In this document: one piece after another, positions 26,201-34,725 of the stretch
Position numbering within the stretch: position 1 is the first letter of the stretch
Layout of the letters: every line of letters begins with the position of its first letter
Assembly (NCBI GenBank): GCA_022600575.1
Contig: JAHZKF010000005.1
Coordinates: 1-35,171 of the forward strand
Direction: 5' to 3'
Length of the DNA stretch: 35,171 bases
DNA from: Gammaproteobacteria bacterium
GTDB taxonomy: Bacteria; Pseudomonadota; Gammaproteobacteria; Legionellales; Legionellaceae
The notes under the pieces: generated by a model
The model's input: the letters and a program-made list of their open reading frames with translations, nothing else
What the model was told of the DNA's origin: nothing
The model's database searches: none
Program-made: the position numbers and the translations under genes

Positions 26201-29200
26201 CAACTTACCATGATTAGCTTCTGCAATGCTTCCAAGCTGACTTGGAATATCCTGCAGCGCTGGATTCATAATATCTGAGTCAGGTAGGCGCGCCATTACA
26301 CCACAAATGGTCGCAATCGCTTTTTCTTCGGGTGTTGATTGACGAGGTGGCGGCGGTACGACCAACTCAATATGAACCGCTTGCTGACCTGACAGTTTCA
26401 ACTCAGCAAAAACATGCTCGTCTTCAGTTAAATCAGCTGAAAAATGCGCTGCCTCGTCTTCAATAGCAGCACGTATTCCCCCTATTTTATCATCAACCTC
26501 TACATCCTGTTGACTCAAAATATCAATCCAGGCTTTGTCCAGTTTCTTTAAGTGCGCACTAAACTTCAAGGTAAACGCTGAACGTTCTGTCGGGTCTTCT
26601 AGTTTACCCAAACAAGACATACCCCAAGCAGAAAACTCAGCCACTGCACTTCGATATCCTTGATTTGCTGCATTTTGCGCACTAAATAAATATTCGCGCA
26701 GTAACATCACACGCTCAAATTGCTTTTCTGCTTCAGAATCTCCTGCAACTTGCCCTAGATTTTCACGGACAGAAACAATCGATTGGGTATTAGAATCTTC
26801 TGTTGCAGCCTCATCATCTTCATCAAAAATATGGCTGACAGGCCAATCCAAATCCTCTTCCTCTTCTTCCTCTTCTTCATGAGGTGCTGGAAGACCATTC
26901 ATGAGTCGCGCTTCTTCTTGTGCTAAACCTGTACTTAAGTAAAATTGGAACACTTCTCCTTCTGCACCATTTCGGGCTGTTCGTCCCCCTTTTTGCAACT
27001 TATCGTTGTTATCATTCACATCGAACAAAAAGACTGCTTCAACGTCTACGTTATCACCGCGACCAAATCCTGAAGCAACCAAGCCCATTGCGCGTTGTTT
27101 TTTACCACCATGCCACTGCTCAGCTTCATGTTTATCTTTTAATACTTCTGCCGCAGTACGACTTTCTTCATTAGTGTAAAAAATAAATTGTTCGAGTTCA
27201 GCAGATGTTAATTCCGCTGCAAGCACTTCTTGTAAAGCATTCACGTGTTTATCATCCTTACAAGAAAACAAAATCGATTGTTTTTTAGCAAGACACTCTC
27301 GTATTTGTTGAACCAAGCGTTTGTTTCGCTCTTTAGCTGAGCCGTAAAACTCAGGCTTATGCCAACATCGCAAATCACGCTGATTAGTTGGTACATGAAG
27401 CACTTCTGTACCATGGTCTTGATTCAGTGTTTTAGCTTGCGCTGCAGAAATCGTTCCTGAGAAACCTTCCCAGGTACGCCACAAGGTTTTCATGAGTCGT
27501 GGTGCTACTTGCGAACTAATAATGTTACTTTCTGGGTGAATATGAAAGTTTTGTGGCTTATGACTTGCTTCTGCTTCGGTGTTCAAACGCACAGCCAGCA
27601 ACTGATGCACACCTGCACTAAAAGTAGAATCATGCATAGGTTGGTTATCTGACGAGACAGGAATCACTTCTCGCATAGGATACAACTCATCTCCCACTGC
27701 AATATTCAAATCACGTACGGTAAAACCTGAGCCCCACTCAAGGTCTGCTGCCTCACGTGCAGACTGAAGCCATTGAACCATTTGCAGCGGATCACGAATG
27801 AGCTGCGGCAACATCGTTTCGCGCTCTTCATTCCCTGCTACGGCTTGCGTTAAATAGACCGCAAAATCGCTTAATATATCAACCGTAATCTCTGCTTTTC
27901 GTGCAATAACGTTGCCTGCTTCGCTAACGCCACCTGAGAATTGTTGTTCTTTATAGAATCGATTCACAGCCTGATAAAACCAGGTCATTTGTTTAGGTGT
28001 TTTACCCGTTGGACGCGCGTAGTTATATTCCGTTTTTCGCCCCTCTTCAAATCGAATAAAATCAAACTCATCAAATAAAGCCACCCTATTTTCAGGTGCT
28101 ATTTCAATCGGATGACCTGAATAACACTGCTCATCCAAAAAGAGCGATAAATCCCCCAAGGTTGAATAACAAATGTGAGCATCCATGTAGGTATCACGGT
28201 CTGACTTTGGATGAATATAAGCTGTTTTTAAATTGAGATAATCAAACAAATCTTGATAGTCTTCTAAGTCTCGCGCAGCCAATGTACGCTTCGCGGTACA
28301 TACATCTACTCGCTTACCTTGACCTGCATGTCGCGCTGCACGCATTGCAACAAAGTGGCTTTTTCCTTCTCCTGTTGCCAATTGCAAGACACGTGTGTCA
28401 GCATTGACCCCCATATCATTAGCAATTAATGCAAATTGCTGTGCCAAGTGTGGATATTTTCGCGTGGTACGCCCCAACACTTCAAATAAAACAGCCCAAA
28501 CTTGTGCCTTCAAAACCATATCATTTGGTGCATCTTGTGACTGCTCAGATAAATCCTGAAAAGCGTCTGCCAATTCTTGCTGACTCATCTCAGAAATGGG
28601 TTTATCAGAGCCATTAATAGCGACTTCACCTCTTTCAAAGCCCTTTAGACACATGAAAATAAAGGTTAAATCCGCTGAGGTTTGTGCAGAAAAAGATTGT
28701 TTTTGCTCATGTGCACTAATACGCGTTTCGGCAATCATTCGTTGCAAATCAGCGTCTCTTGTTAATGAGACCGCTGCATAGTCAGCACGTGGCTCAGGAT
28801 ATGGCGTACGCGCAAATGCATCCAAACACTCCGTCCAGGTGACCTCTTCTTCAGCGCGATACTTCTTAATCATACGTCTTACATCATCAAGTCCTGGCGA
28901 GGGTTGATTTGGATAACACGCAGCCAAAGCCAAAAGGTCTTCATCAGACATCTCACCTAGTTGTTCAACCAACTTAGGTGCTTTTTTATTCAACTCATAA
29001 GCACGTACGTTAATATCATTCAGTCCTACACGTAAGCTACTGTAAGCAATAATATGAAGAATCAAAGCTTGCTTATCCGGATCGCTTTCATAGGTCCCTT
29101 TTATGGTATTAAATAGTGTTTGTTCGTTGTTAACACCACTCAGTGCTTTTAACCAAAGTGCACTCACTTCACGCCAATGAGGTTTTACTTCTGCTCGATT

Positions 29201-32200
29201 AGGATGTTGTAATAACCAACGACAATTATCTAATTGCTGTTCAAGGCCATGCATGGTTTTTGTGTTACCCAACATCTCTAATGCGTAGCCTCGGCTATCT
29301 TCATAAGTCTCGTTTGATAGGAGCTCAATCACGTTAAACAACAAAGCAATATTCCCACGCTCATCAAATTCTTTGAGTGCAATCTGACACAGCTTGGCTT
29401 GCTGTCTTCTATCAAAGTCTGTGCTCTTTAAAATGGTTTGAAACGGCTCAACTAAATCATCTGGAAATGCCTCTTCGACTTCATCAATAGATCTTGCTCG
29501 AATAGCCCTTTCTTCTAAAATGACTTTGAGTAGCGAGATAGGAAAAGAGATTTTGTCGTTCTCTGGTTGTAACGCCTGAAGCAGACCTGAAAAATAACTT
29601 GCCGACCAATACATATTATCCGGTGTTTTTTCTTCAAGTGATGCAAGCAGCGGCTCAATCTCATTTAAATAAGTACGGTTTAACTGTAACGTTTTTAAAA
29701 AGCGAATAATCGGTCCAAGCTCTTCTGCCGTATTCCCTTCTGCAGGCACTGCAATATGCCCTTGTATAAAACGCCATAAGCGTGCTTTATGGTCAGTGAA
29801 CACTTTAAGGGCCACAGGCTCTTCATCATCTCGCACGGCGCGAAATGCACCATTTTTAGAATATTTAAATTCAATACCTGCCTCTTCAAACGTATCTAGT
29901 AATGCAAGACGACACATTGATGTTTGTGCTGGTTTTAAATGCATTTCAGTCATGCACTCAATCAACGCATCAAATTTATCCGCACTTAAAGCACTTTTAT
30001 CACTTGCAGCACAATCTGCAGACAACAACTGCATCATCAATAAGTTGAGTTCTTGTTTGACCACTGGCTTTAAGTCTTCCATGCGTTCATAAAAGGCTCG
30101 TATCTTAGCTTCATCCACCGCATCAAATAAAACGGCTAATTTATATGCTTGGCACGAAAGCAACTCTGAGCAGTTTTCAGGTTTCATTAAGCCTGATTCA
30201 AACAACCGAATTAAGGCCTCAATTTCACGGCCCCCGCGGGTAAAGCCCTTTGCCTCCTTTAAAATGCTCAATGCTTCAAGGAATGTTCCATTCGGATGCC
30301 GGTTAAGTAATGCTCTTAAATCAGCTATTGCAGGAAGAAAGGCGCGCGCGTCAAGTATTGCCTCCAGTGAAATGGCAAGATGACGATGCCCTTTGGTATA
30401 CACTGCGTATTGCAGGTGCTCTGCAATCACGGCTTTTACACCGCCATCAACCGTTTCAATACTATCTAAAACCGCACCAATATCATCATCCAAAACCGTA
30501 TAACGTGTATTCAAGAGCCACATTAAATTATCTTTTGAAGGCTTATCACAGGCTTCAAACCGAGGCACTAAAACATCAAAAGCACTTGGCTTAAATTTGC
30601 TTGACGCGGCCAATGCACGCTTCATTTGAAGTACATCAAACCCTTGCGTATACAGACGTTTCAAATCAGCAGCATAGGTTGGTTTTCCTTCATCAAAATC
30701 ATGCAGCTCTAGACTTGGATGAATATTCTGAAAGCCTTCTTTTTGAAGTGCATAATGAACACCCCCATGCGTTAAATCCAAGCTGTGCAAGTTCTTCAAA
30801 AATACTTTTTGTGCATCTTCTGTGAGTTGCTCTAAACTACCTAAAATTCTATCCATGCAAACCAGCATGTTTTCAGACTTAATCTGACTAAACTCATCAC
30901 CCAAAAGCTCTGCACCTGAGAGTTGATTCATATCACTCACAAACGAATCAAATGCACCCCAAATTTTAGCGACATGCTCCCAGTCTACAGATGCCATATG
31001 ATGACGCATGACGTCTCTAAAAGCCTGCTTATTCTGCTCTGCATTAGCGGTAGGGGGAGCTAATTTTTCTATCATACTGTCTAGCGCTTCAAAACAGCTC
31101 ACCGACATAAACACATTAAAGTTATCGGTCTTCTCTAAAAAGTGAGTCATAAATGCTTCAAAAAAATCAGTTCCTAAAGTTGTGTCTAATTGCTGCATTT
31201 TTGTTAAAAATAGCGTTAACCCTGCATCACCATATTGATAATAGATTTGTCCCATGGCCCGAAGCTCGGCTTCACTAAACTGATACCTAGCAAAATCTTG
31301 TAACGCGTGAGACTGCCTTTCAAATAAAAAAGCACTAACATCATCTTCATCAAAAGAAAAATCATGAACATCTTTTGCTAAAAATTGAGTCACACCTGTT
31401 TGACCCGCATAGTTAAAGCATTGAATAAAAACAGGCCAATTTTGAATAATTTTAGCTTTATTCATCGTTAAGGTAGCTCGTAATCGATATCCTTGCTCCG
31501 CATAAAAAGCATCATACTCGTCTTGATAACTTGCTTTCACTGGTTGTAATTTGGCAAACAGCAACATATCTTGCCAAACCTTACCTTCCAATAGTTGAAG
31601 AGCGTCATCATCAAGATAAGTTTCAATGTCAAACTGTCTAAAATCACCCTCCCAAGCCACTGCTGGCAGGCGGCGCACATCTAAATCGAGTGTAAAGGCT
31701 GTTGGCGTTGCCACATATGACAATTCAGGGTCATAACACAGCACCAGCTCATCATCTTTAGAGCGCTGCGTAAAAAATCCCTTGGGTAAGTTCTCTGGAT
31801 TAAGACCTGACGATAAGTGGACATGTTTTCGAAGCAACATTTTAGCCGCAGCTGGCGTCATTTTTTGAATCACATGTGCTGCATCATGCACCGCTGGATT
31901 TGCATTAATCCAAGTATGAAAAAACCCTTGGAGCTCATTCTCAGTGAAATCATCTGCTAACCGTGCCGCAGTTAGATGATATGGGTTTTCATCTTTAAAT
32001 TGCGTCCAGTAATCGCCTAATAGTCTCCCAATATTATCATAATCAACTAATTGACCCGCAATGGCTTCTTCGTTAATACGGTGAACAACCCGTTGTTTTT
32101 CTTGTTGAATTTGGCGTTGCTGCTGAATCTCTTGCTGCTGCTGCAATTGCAGTTGCACATCCCCACCCTTTTGGAAAGGCCATTTTGCATTCACACCTAA

Positions 32201-34600
32201 CGCAGCGATTCCTGCTGCTAATTGACCAATATCAACTGCAGGCTCATCTTCAAGCTCGTCTTCTTTTCCCTCTCCGTCATCTACTAAGCTTGCGGCACCC
32301 CCAACGGCTAAGTCAGCAGGAAAGTGACTCTGTTCTTTTATTTCATCAAGCGCTTCACGTGATTTATTTAAACGCTTATTCCTTAAAATAATATTATTTA
32401 AAAGACGACTCTGACTACGTAAAAAATGAAGCCTGTCAGGTAAAACAGTATTCCCTTGCAGCTCAGGAATAATCACAACCCCCTGCCAATTAGAATGCTT
32501 TGCCTCAGCGATTAAGTCCCGGAGAAAGTCAGCGAAATCATCTGGATTGTCCAAGCAATTGGTTAAGGTCACTTGCTCAAAATCATTTTTCTCATTTAAA
32601 GCATTTAAAACCTCAACAAGCTTTCTGTTATGTCTACTTGAATGATAGGCAATCCCCACTTCACTGAAAGGGAACGAATAGTTCGCGTCCAAGTGTCTTA
32701 CAAATGTATCCAGGTAATCATTATATTGAGTTTTATTCGCACATCCCAAATAAAAAGCCGGCTTGTTCCTACCATATGTTTTAGCAAGCCATTCTGCCTC
32801 AGCCTCATCTTTCAATACCTCTAAAATAGCATTTAAACCTTGCTGCCCCATTTCACGCACGCAGGTTTTAAAAAGGTTATTCTCTTCTTTAGGTAATAAA
32901 ACATCAGGTTCATCTCGCAGGTGCAGTAACCACTCTTTAGCAGCTCTTTTCCAATAATCATCGGCAAGTGGTGGAAGATACCCTCTTGAATGCAACCATC
33001 GGTTTCTGGCAAAAGTGGGTTCTAGCCTGGTTTTCATGTTTCTTAAAGAGGGGTTATCACCTACATTAAATTCTGTCACAAACGCATTTTGGTCCAAAAT
33101 ACGAACCATGACATCAATATCACTTGACGCTATACAATAAGAACGTGGCATGTTGATGGTCAAAACAGGGCTTTTGGCCTCTGCTCGAACAAACGCATAT
33201 ACAATCAGTGTCGCCGCTTCACTCTGCTGGCGGTAAACACCTGCGTCCGCTATAGCGCTCCTTAACCAGCCAGAGTTAATATTCCGTTGTCTTGCACATC
33301 TAGCATGAGCACCCTTTAATTCATCTATATCAATATGGTTAGGAACGCTAAGCACAGTTGATACAACTTTCTGAGTCTCCTGGTCTATTTGTTTTATAAT
33401 TAATTTTGTACCACTTAAGCTTGTTTCTTCAAGGGTGGTTGCAAAACCAGGAATCAGAGTTCTTGTTGCCTCTGTACGCATATCTTCCACATCCCGAAGC
33501 TTATCACGCGCGTCATAAACCGCTTCTATCATTTTAGAAACATCACCCGATTTAAACGGAGCTGAGCTTTTATATACACCCCGCACCGAACCTCGATTCA
33601 CCGAAATCAATGAGCTCGCAAAATCACCTGTAAAATTATCTCCTCCATTCCCTAACTTCCTAAAGTACTTAAATGCTGATGAAAAAAGAGCGCTTGCTTC
33701 TTCTGGTACATGTGTGTATGCAAGTGCCTGGGTATCACCTGCTTTCATCAATATACTCACATCATAAAGTAAGCTCCCGAAATCTCCTTCTGTATTACAC
33801 TGCCACGCCTTAGTAATATTGGCATCTAACCAAGTTACAGCCGTATAACCTGTTGATTGTAAACTTCTTGCCGTTGCACCTTCATAGGTGCAAGCAGGTA
33901 TATCAAAAATGTCCTCAAGTGTACGTTTATGACCATCTAACAATGGCATTTCACAAAAAACACGTGAGGCAGCAAAACCCCTGCTTAAATCTAAAACACC
34001 CCATTGAGGTGTGCCTTTCACATCTGGGTTAAAATTAACAAATACAGCATATTTTTGTTTTAATGCATCAATACTCCTTCGGTCCAAATGACTTAAGTGT
34101 GCTAAATGCACCACGGCAAAGTTTGAAACATCAACACGACTTTCATTAAGTTGCTTTATCCCACGAATCACACGAAACATATCTAAAAAAGAAAGGGGCT
34201 CTGCATACCCTAATTGACCTGTGGCCATTTTCTCAAAATAACCAATTTGGCGCTGCTGCTGCGTTCCTATCTTTGGCACCATGGTGTAATGCAGCAACCA
34301 TTCATCCCGATTGGTTTTAGTATGAAAAAATTGATGAAGCGCCGAGATAACTTCACCCTCGGTGTGTAACCCTTCTAACGGATTAAGGCATCGTTGAAAT
34401 AAGGCATAATAACTACCGTCAGTGTTATTCTGTTTTGCTTGATCTTCTAATACATCTAAATTAAATAAATCACCAAAGTGTGCCTTAATGGCATCGATAA
34501 TCACATCAATATTTTTTTCTTCTTCATAAGATTCGCCTAAACTAGCACTATATTTTTGTTCATATTTTTTATACAAATTAGGATAAATTTCTGAATTCAT
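23270..34600 (-). CDS. Giant protein (about 3776 aa) with a central SecA-like ATPase motor
   Basis: The motor spans about residues 2060-2555 (ATG 34600 as 1). It has Walker A ATGEGKS (Lys2080), where SecA has TGEGKT. VDVCTAKRTLAARD matches SecA VNDYLARRD, and ALFDEFDF carries Walker B (Asp2177). FTVRD...GVHQLLAV resembles the SecA preprotein-binding region, GFSGTIS (near 2380) matches GMTGT, GFGRGDNVDV (near 2511) matches GRGTDI, and GGRTARNG (2538-2545) is the arginine-finger motif. About 2000 mostly helical residues precede it, with a Gln-rich coiled coil near 815-840; a Glu-rich run (near 2573) and about 1200 residues follow. No signal peptide or membrane helix is seen. I reject GTG 34639, which lies upstream of the likely transcription start. 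Function is unknown; it is not the housekeeping SecA (about 900 aa). Confidence 0.85.
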   Translation of the reverse strand: MNSEIYPNLYKKYEQKYSASLGESYEEEKNIDVIIDAIKAHFGDLFNLDVLEDQAKQNNTDGSYYALFQRCLNPLEGLHTEGEVISALHQFFHTKTNRDEWLLHYTMVPKIGTQQQRQIGYFEKMATGQLGYAEPLSFLDMFRVIRGIKQLNESRVDVSNFAVVHLAHLSHLDRRSIDALKQKYAVFVNFNPDVKGTPQWGVLDLSRGFAASRVFCEMPLLDGHKRTLEDIFDIPACTYEGATARSLQSTGYTAVTWLDANITKAWQCNTEGDFGSLLYDVSILMKAGDTQALAYTHVPEEASALFSSAFKYFRKLGNGGDNFTGDFASSLISVNRGSVRGVYKSSAPFKSGDVSKMIEAVYDARDKLRDVEDMRTEATRTLIPGFATTLEETSLSGTKLIIKQIDQETQKVVSTVLSVPNHIDIDELKGAHARCARQRNINSGWLRSAIADAGVYRQQSEAATLIVYAFVRAEAKSPVLTINMPRSYCIASSDIDVMVRILDQNAFVTEFNVGDNPSLRNMKTRLEPTFARNRWLHSRGYLPPLADDYWKRAAKEWLLHLRDEPDVLLPKEENNLFKTCVREMGQQGLNAILEVLKDEAEAEWLAKTYGRNKPAFYLGCANKTQYNDYLDTFVRHLDANYSFPFSEVGIAYHSSRHNRKLVEVLNALNEKNDFEQVTLTNCLDNPDDFADFLRDLIAEAKHSNWQGVVIIPELQGNTVLPDRLHFLRSQSRLLNNIILRNKRLNKSREALDEIKEQSHFPADLAVGGAASLVDDGEGKEDELEDEPAVDIGQLAAGIAALGVNAKWPFQKGGDVQLQLQQQQEIQQQRQIQQEKQRVVHRINEEAIAGQLVDYDNIGRLLGDYWTQFKDENPYHLTAARLADDFTENELQGFFHTWINANPAVHDAAHVIQKMTPAAAKMLLRKHVHLSSGLNPENLPKGFFTQRSKDDELVLCYDPELSYVATPTAFTLDLDVRRLPAVAWEGDFRQFDIETYLDDDALQLLEGKVWQDMLLFAKLQPVKASYQDEYDAFYAEQGYRLRATLTMNKAKIIQNWPVFIQCFNYAGQTGVTQFLAKDVHDFSFDEDDVSAFLFERQSHALQDFARYQFSEAELRAMGQIYYQYGDAGLTLFLTKMQQLDTTLGTDFFEAFMTHFLEKTDNFNVFMSVSCFEALDSMIEKLAPPTANAEQNKQAFRDVMRHHMASVDWEHVAKIWGAFDSFVSDMNQLSGAELLGDEFSQIKSENMLVCMDRILGSLEQLTEDAQKVFLKNLHSLDLTHGGVHYALQKEGFQNIHPSLELHDFDEGKPTYAADLKRLYTQGFDVLQMKRALAASSKFKPSAFDVLVPRFEACDKPSKDNLMWLLNTRYTVLDDDIGAVLDSIETVDGGVKAVIAEHLQYAVYTKGHRHLAISLEAILDARAFLPAIADLRALLNRHPNGTFLEALSILKEAKGFTRGGREIEALIRLFESGLMKPENCSELLSCQAYKLAVLFDAVDEAKIRAFYERMEDLKPVVKQELNLLMMQLLSADCAASDKSALSADKFDALIECMTEMHLKPAQTSMCRLALLDTFEEAGIEFKYSKNGAFRAVRDDEEPVALKVFTDHKARLWRFIQGHIAVPAEGNTAEELGPIIRFLKTLQLNRTYLNEIEPLLASLEEKTPDNMYWSASYFSGLLQALQPENDKISFPISLLKVILEERAIRARSIDEVEEAFPDDLVEPFQTILKSTDFDRRQQAKLCQIALKEFDERGNIALLFNVIELLSNETYEDSRGYALEMLGNTKTMHGLEQQLDNCRWLLQHPNRAEVKPHWREVSALWLKALSGVNNEQTLFNTIKGTYESDPDKQALILHIIAYSSLRVGLNDINVRAYELNKKAPKLVEQLGEMSDEDLLALAACYPNQPSPGLDDVRRMIKKYRAEEEVTWTECLDAFARTPYPEPRADYAAVSLTRDADLQRMIAETRISAHEQKQSFSAQTSADLTFIFMCLKGFERGEVAINGSDKPISEMSQQELADAFQDLSEQSQDAPNDMVLKAQVWAVLFEVLGRTTRKYPHLAQQFALIANDMGVNADTRVLQLATGEGKSHFVAMRAARHAGQGKRVDVCTAKRTLAARDLEDYQDLFDYLNLKTAYIHPKSDRDTYMDAHICYSTLGDLSLFLDEQCYSGHPIEIAPENRVALFDEFDFIRFEEGRKTEYNYARPTGKTPKQMTWFYQAVNRFYKEQQFSGGVSEAGNVIARKAEITVDILSDFAVYLTQAVAGNEERETMLPQLIRDPLQMVQWLQSAREAADLEWGSGFTVRDLNIAVGDELYPMREVIPVSSDNQPMHDSTFSAGVHQLLAVRLNTEAEASHKPQNFHIHPESNIISSQVAPRLMKTLWRTWEGFSGTISAAQAKTLNQDHGTEVLHVPTNQRDLRCWHKPEFYGSAKERNKRLVQQIRECLAKKQSILFSCKDDKHVNALQEVLAAELTSAELEQFIFYTNEESRTAAEVLKDKHEAEQWHGGKKQRAMGLVASGFGRGDNVDVEAVFLFDVNDNNDKLQKGGRTARNGAEGEVFQFYLSTGLAQEEARLMNGLPAPHEEEEEEEEDLDWPVSHIFDEDDEAATEDSNTQSIVSVRENLGQVAGDSEAEKQFERVMLLREYLFSAQNAANQGYRSAVAEFSAWGMSCLGKLEDPTERSAFTLKFSAHLKKLDKAWIDILSQQDVEVDDKIGGIRAAIEDEAAHFSADLTEDEHVFAELKLSGQQAVHIELVVPPPPRQSTPEEKAIATICGVMARLPDSDIMNPALQDIPSQLGSIAEANHGKLLQLAEKVVTCQTFEAFSDAVGLCLRQAQNPSIHDKTIVGSAIASVDAEIFLNMVADTTLKLQYAKVMDAFEPMLQTDITEALMANSLQGFDVRHRIEEAMPILQYLAQFDKAQQERWGEGYIRELIDVSLSSRHQAVLTKHLTGAGHEAPISMGYSHFHALWQMAENVTGDLSFDDLFVLLERAVKEDPENRLRMLTKWESWAKALPEAERQAFLISFCKTMEQFKEGNDWDVFVALVNKTQTWWNKFNQDAYRDEIVSLWDKFGAYGAAVTKVTDFINLGVKPDGILGGKSWFQVLHIGFDGLTSERLEAHGQQLEKLWVKVDQDGGKKSVRTTHFTECCEGLNHTYDLIDCLETTELKGVSTSALQGLDGGRIESMTLFAREEHAFVKDHISVLPFTLSYMADTTVPVARAERIRDVYIDWVRDEEIESDDLKQLIATFQAVRPIDEVTSNLFADLDDTRFEKVMALTEEHKHLFAKYPELHAKMLEYSQDDTISETCFEHLSELLLESGRFHDDHAAISTEHLMVGVERFRDKPEAVLQATRDLFADKVSEQPLFDDAAEHLTLPQYATERESVLGVMKMFYAARGKTRTSTTKMHMDKDIHACFTFDVNESSKTREKRVTLMHLLDQGVFCEDIKDTDDADVTHRWDTAHNNVLLDTSYGRYVAHTNKVLKAPSASPKLGKVRDLTTSQQCDLLKLTDEFQVIGEQYARPLRTVEAVKAQVSTLKASLGQLSKNYQASWFKSTERKDQVQLLDGRLGLKLDKLTAKDQRASAPYELVLIELYKAKEAAIASDYGLNSNRLFKMNRGGRSRYFNTLNQMQDAVLRQWTQDLDAAQRFNVYKQHHSKEFAMLLGGLDKAVIFHVSTPGRMSSLDTRYHNVFNRIGRFLGLLTDERAVDDLKKALDAFTTIPKGIDSADAVKALRESLKAIEPRLPGHLKTLAKELLVRGDALESSLEAQPEFTEIRKTLACAAG

Positions 34601-34639
34601 AGCAAATGCCCCATACAAAAAAGAGTTGCAACTTCGCAC

Positions 34640-34648
34640 ATCATATCA
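34640..34648 (-). promoter_or_regulatory. Extended -10 promoter of the giant gene
   Basis: Minus-strand TGATATGAT (34640-34648) is an extended -10 (TG-N-TATGAT) in an AT-rich 125-bp gap. A transcript would begin near 34633 with a leader of about 33 bases before ATG 34600, which is preceded by GGGG. No good -35 is seen. Confidence 0.45.
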
Positions 34649-34725
34649 TTTTTTTAAACAAAAGTCTCTTTTTTAGAGCACATTTAAAGCATACAACAGC
34701 GTAACAACTTGAAAAAAAAAGATTT

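Noticed and set aside
23270-34600. Long open frames on the plus strand within the giant gene (for example 25597-25899, 29796-30092, 30310-30594) as real genes
   Set aside because: They are antisense to one continuous coding frame with SecA motifs, and their translations show no recognisable family pattern.
23270-34600. The giant gene as a fusion of housekeeping SecA with another gene
   Set aside because: The motor motifs are divergent (GEGKS, GFSGTIS, GGRTARNG) and the normal SecA C-terminal zinc-binding region is absent, so it is a separate lineage and not the essential SecA.
34601-34639. GTG at 34639 as the start of the giant gene (13 extra residues)
   Set aside because: It has no ribosome binding site and lies upstream of the transcription start implied by the extended -10 at 34640-34648. 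ATG 34600 has GGGG before it.
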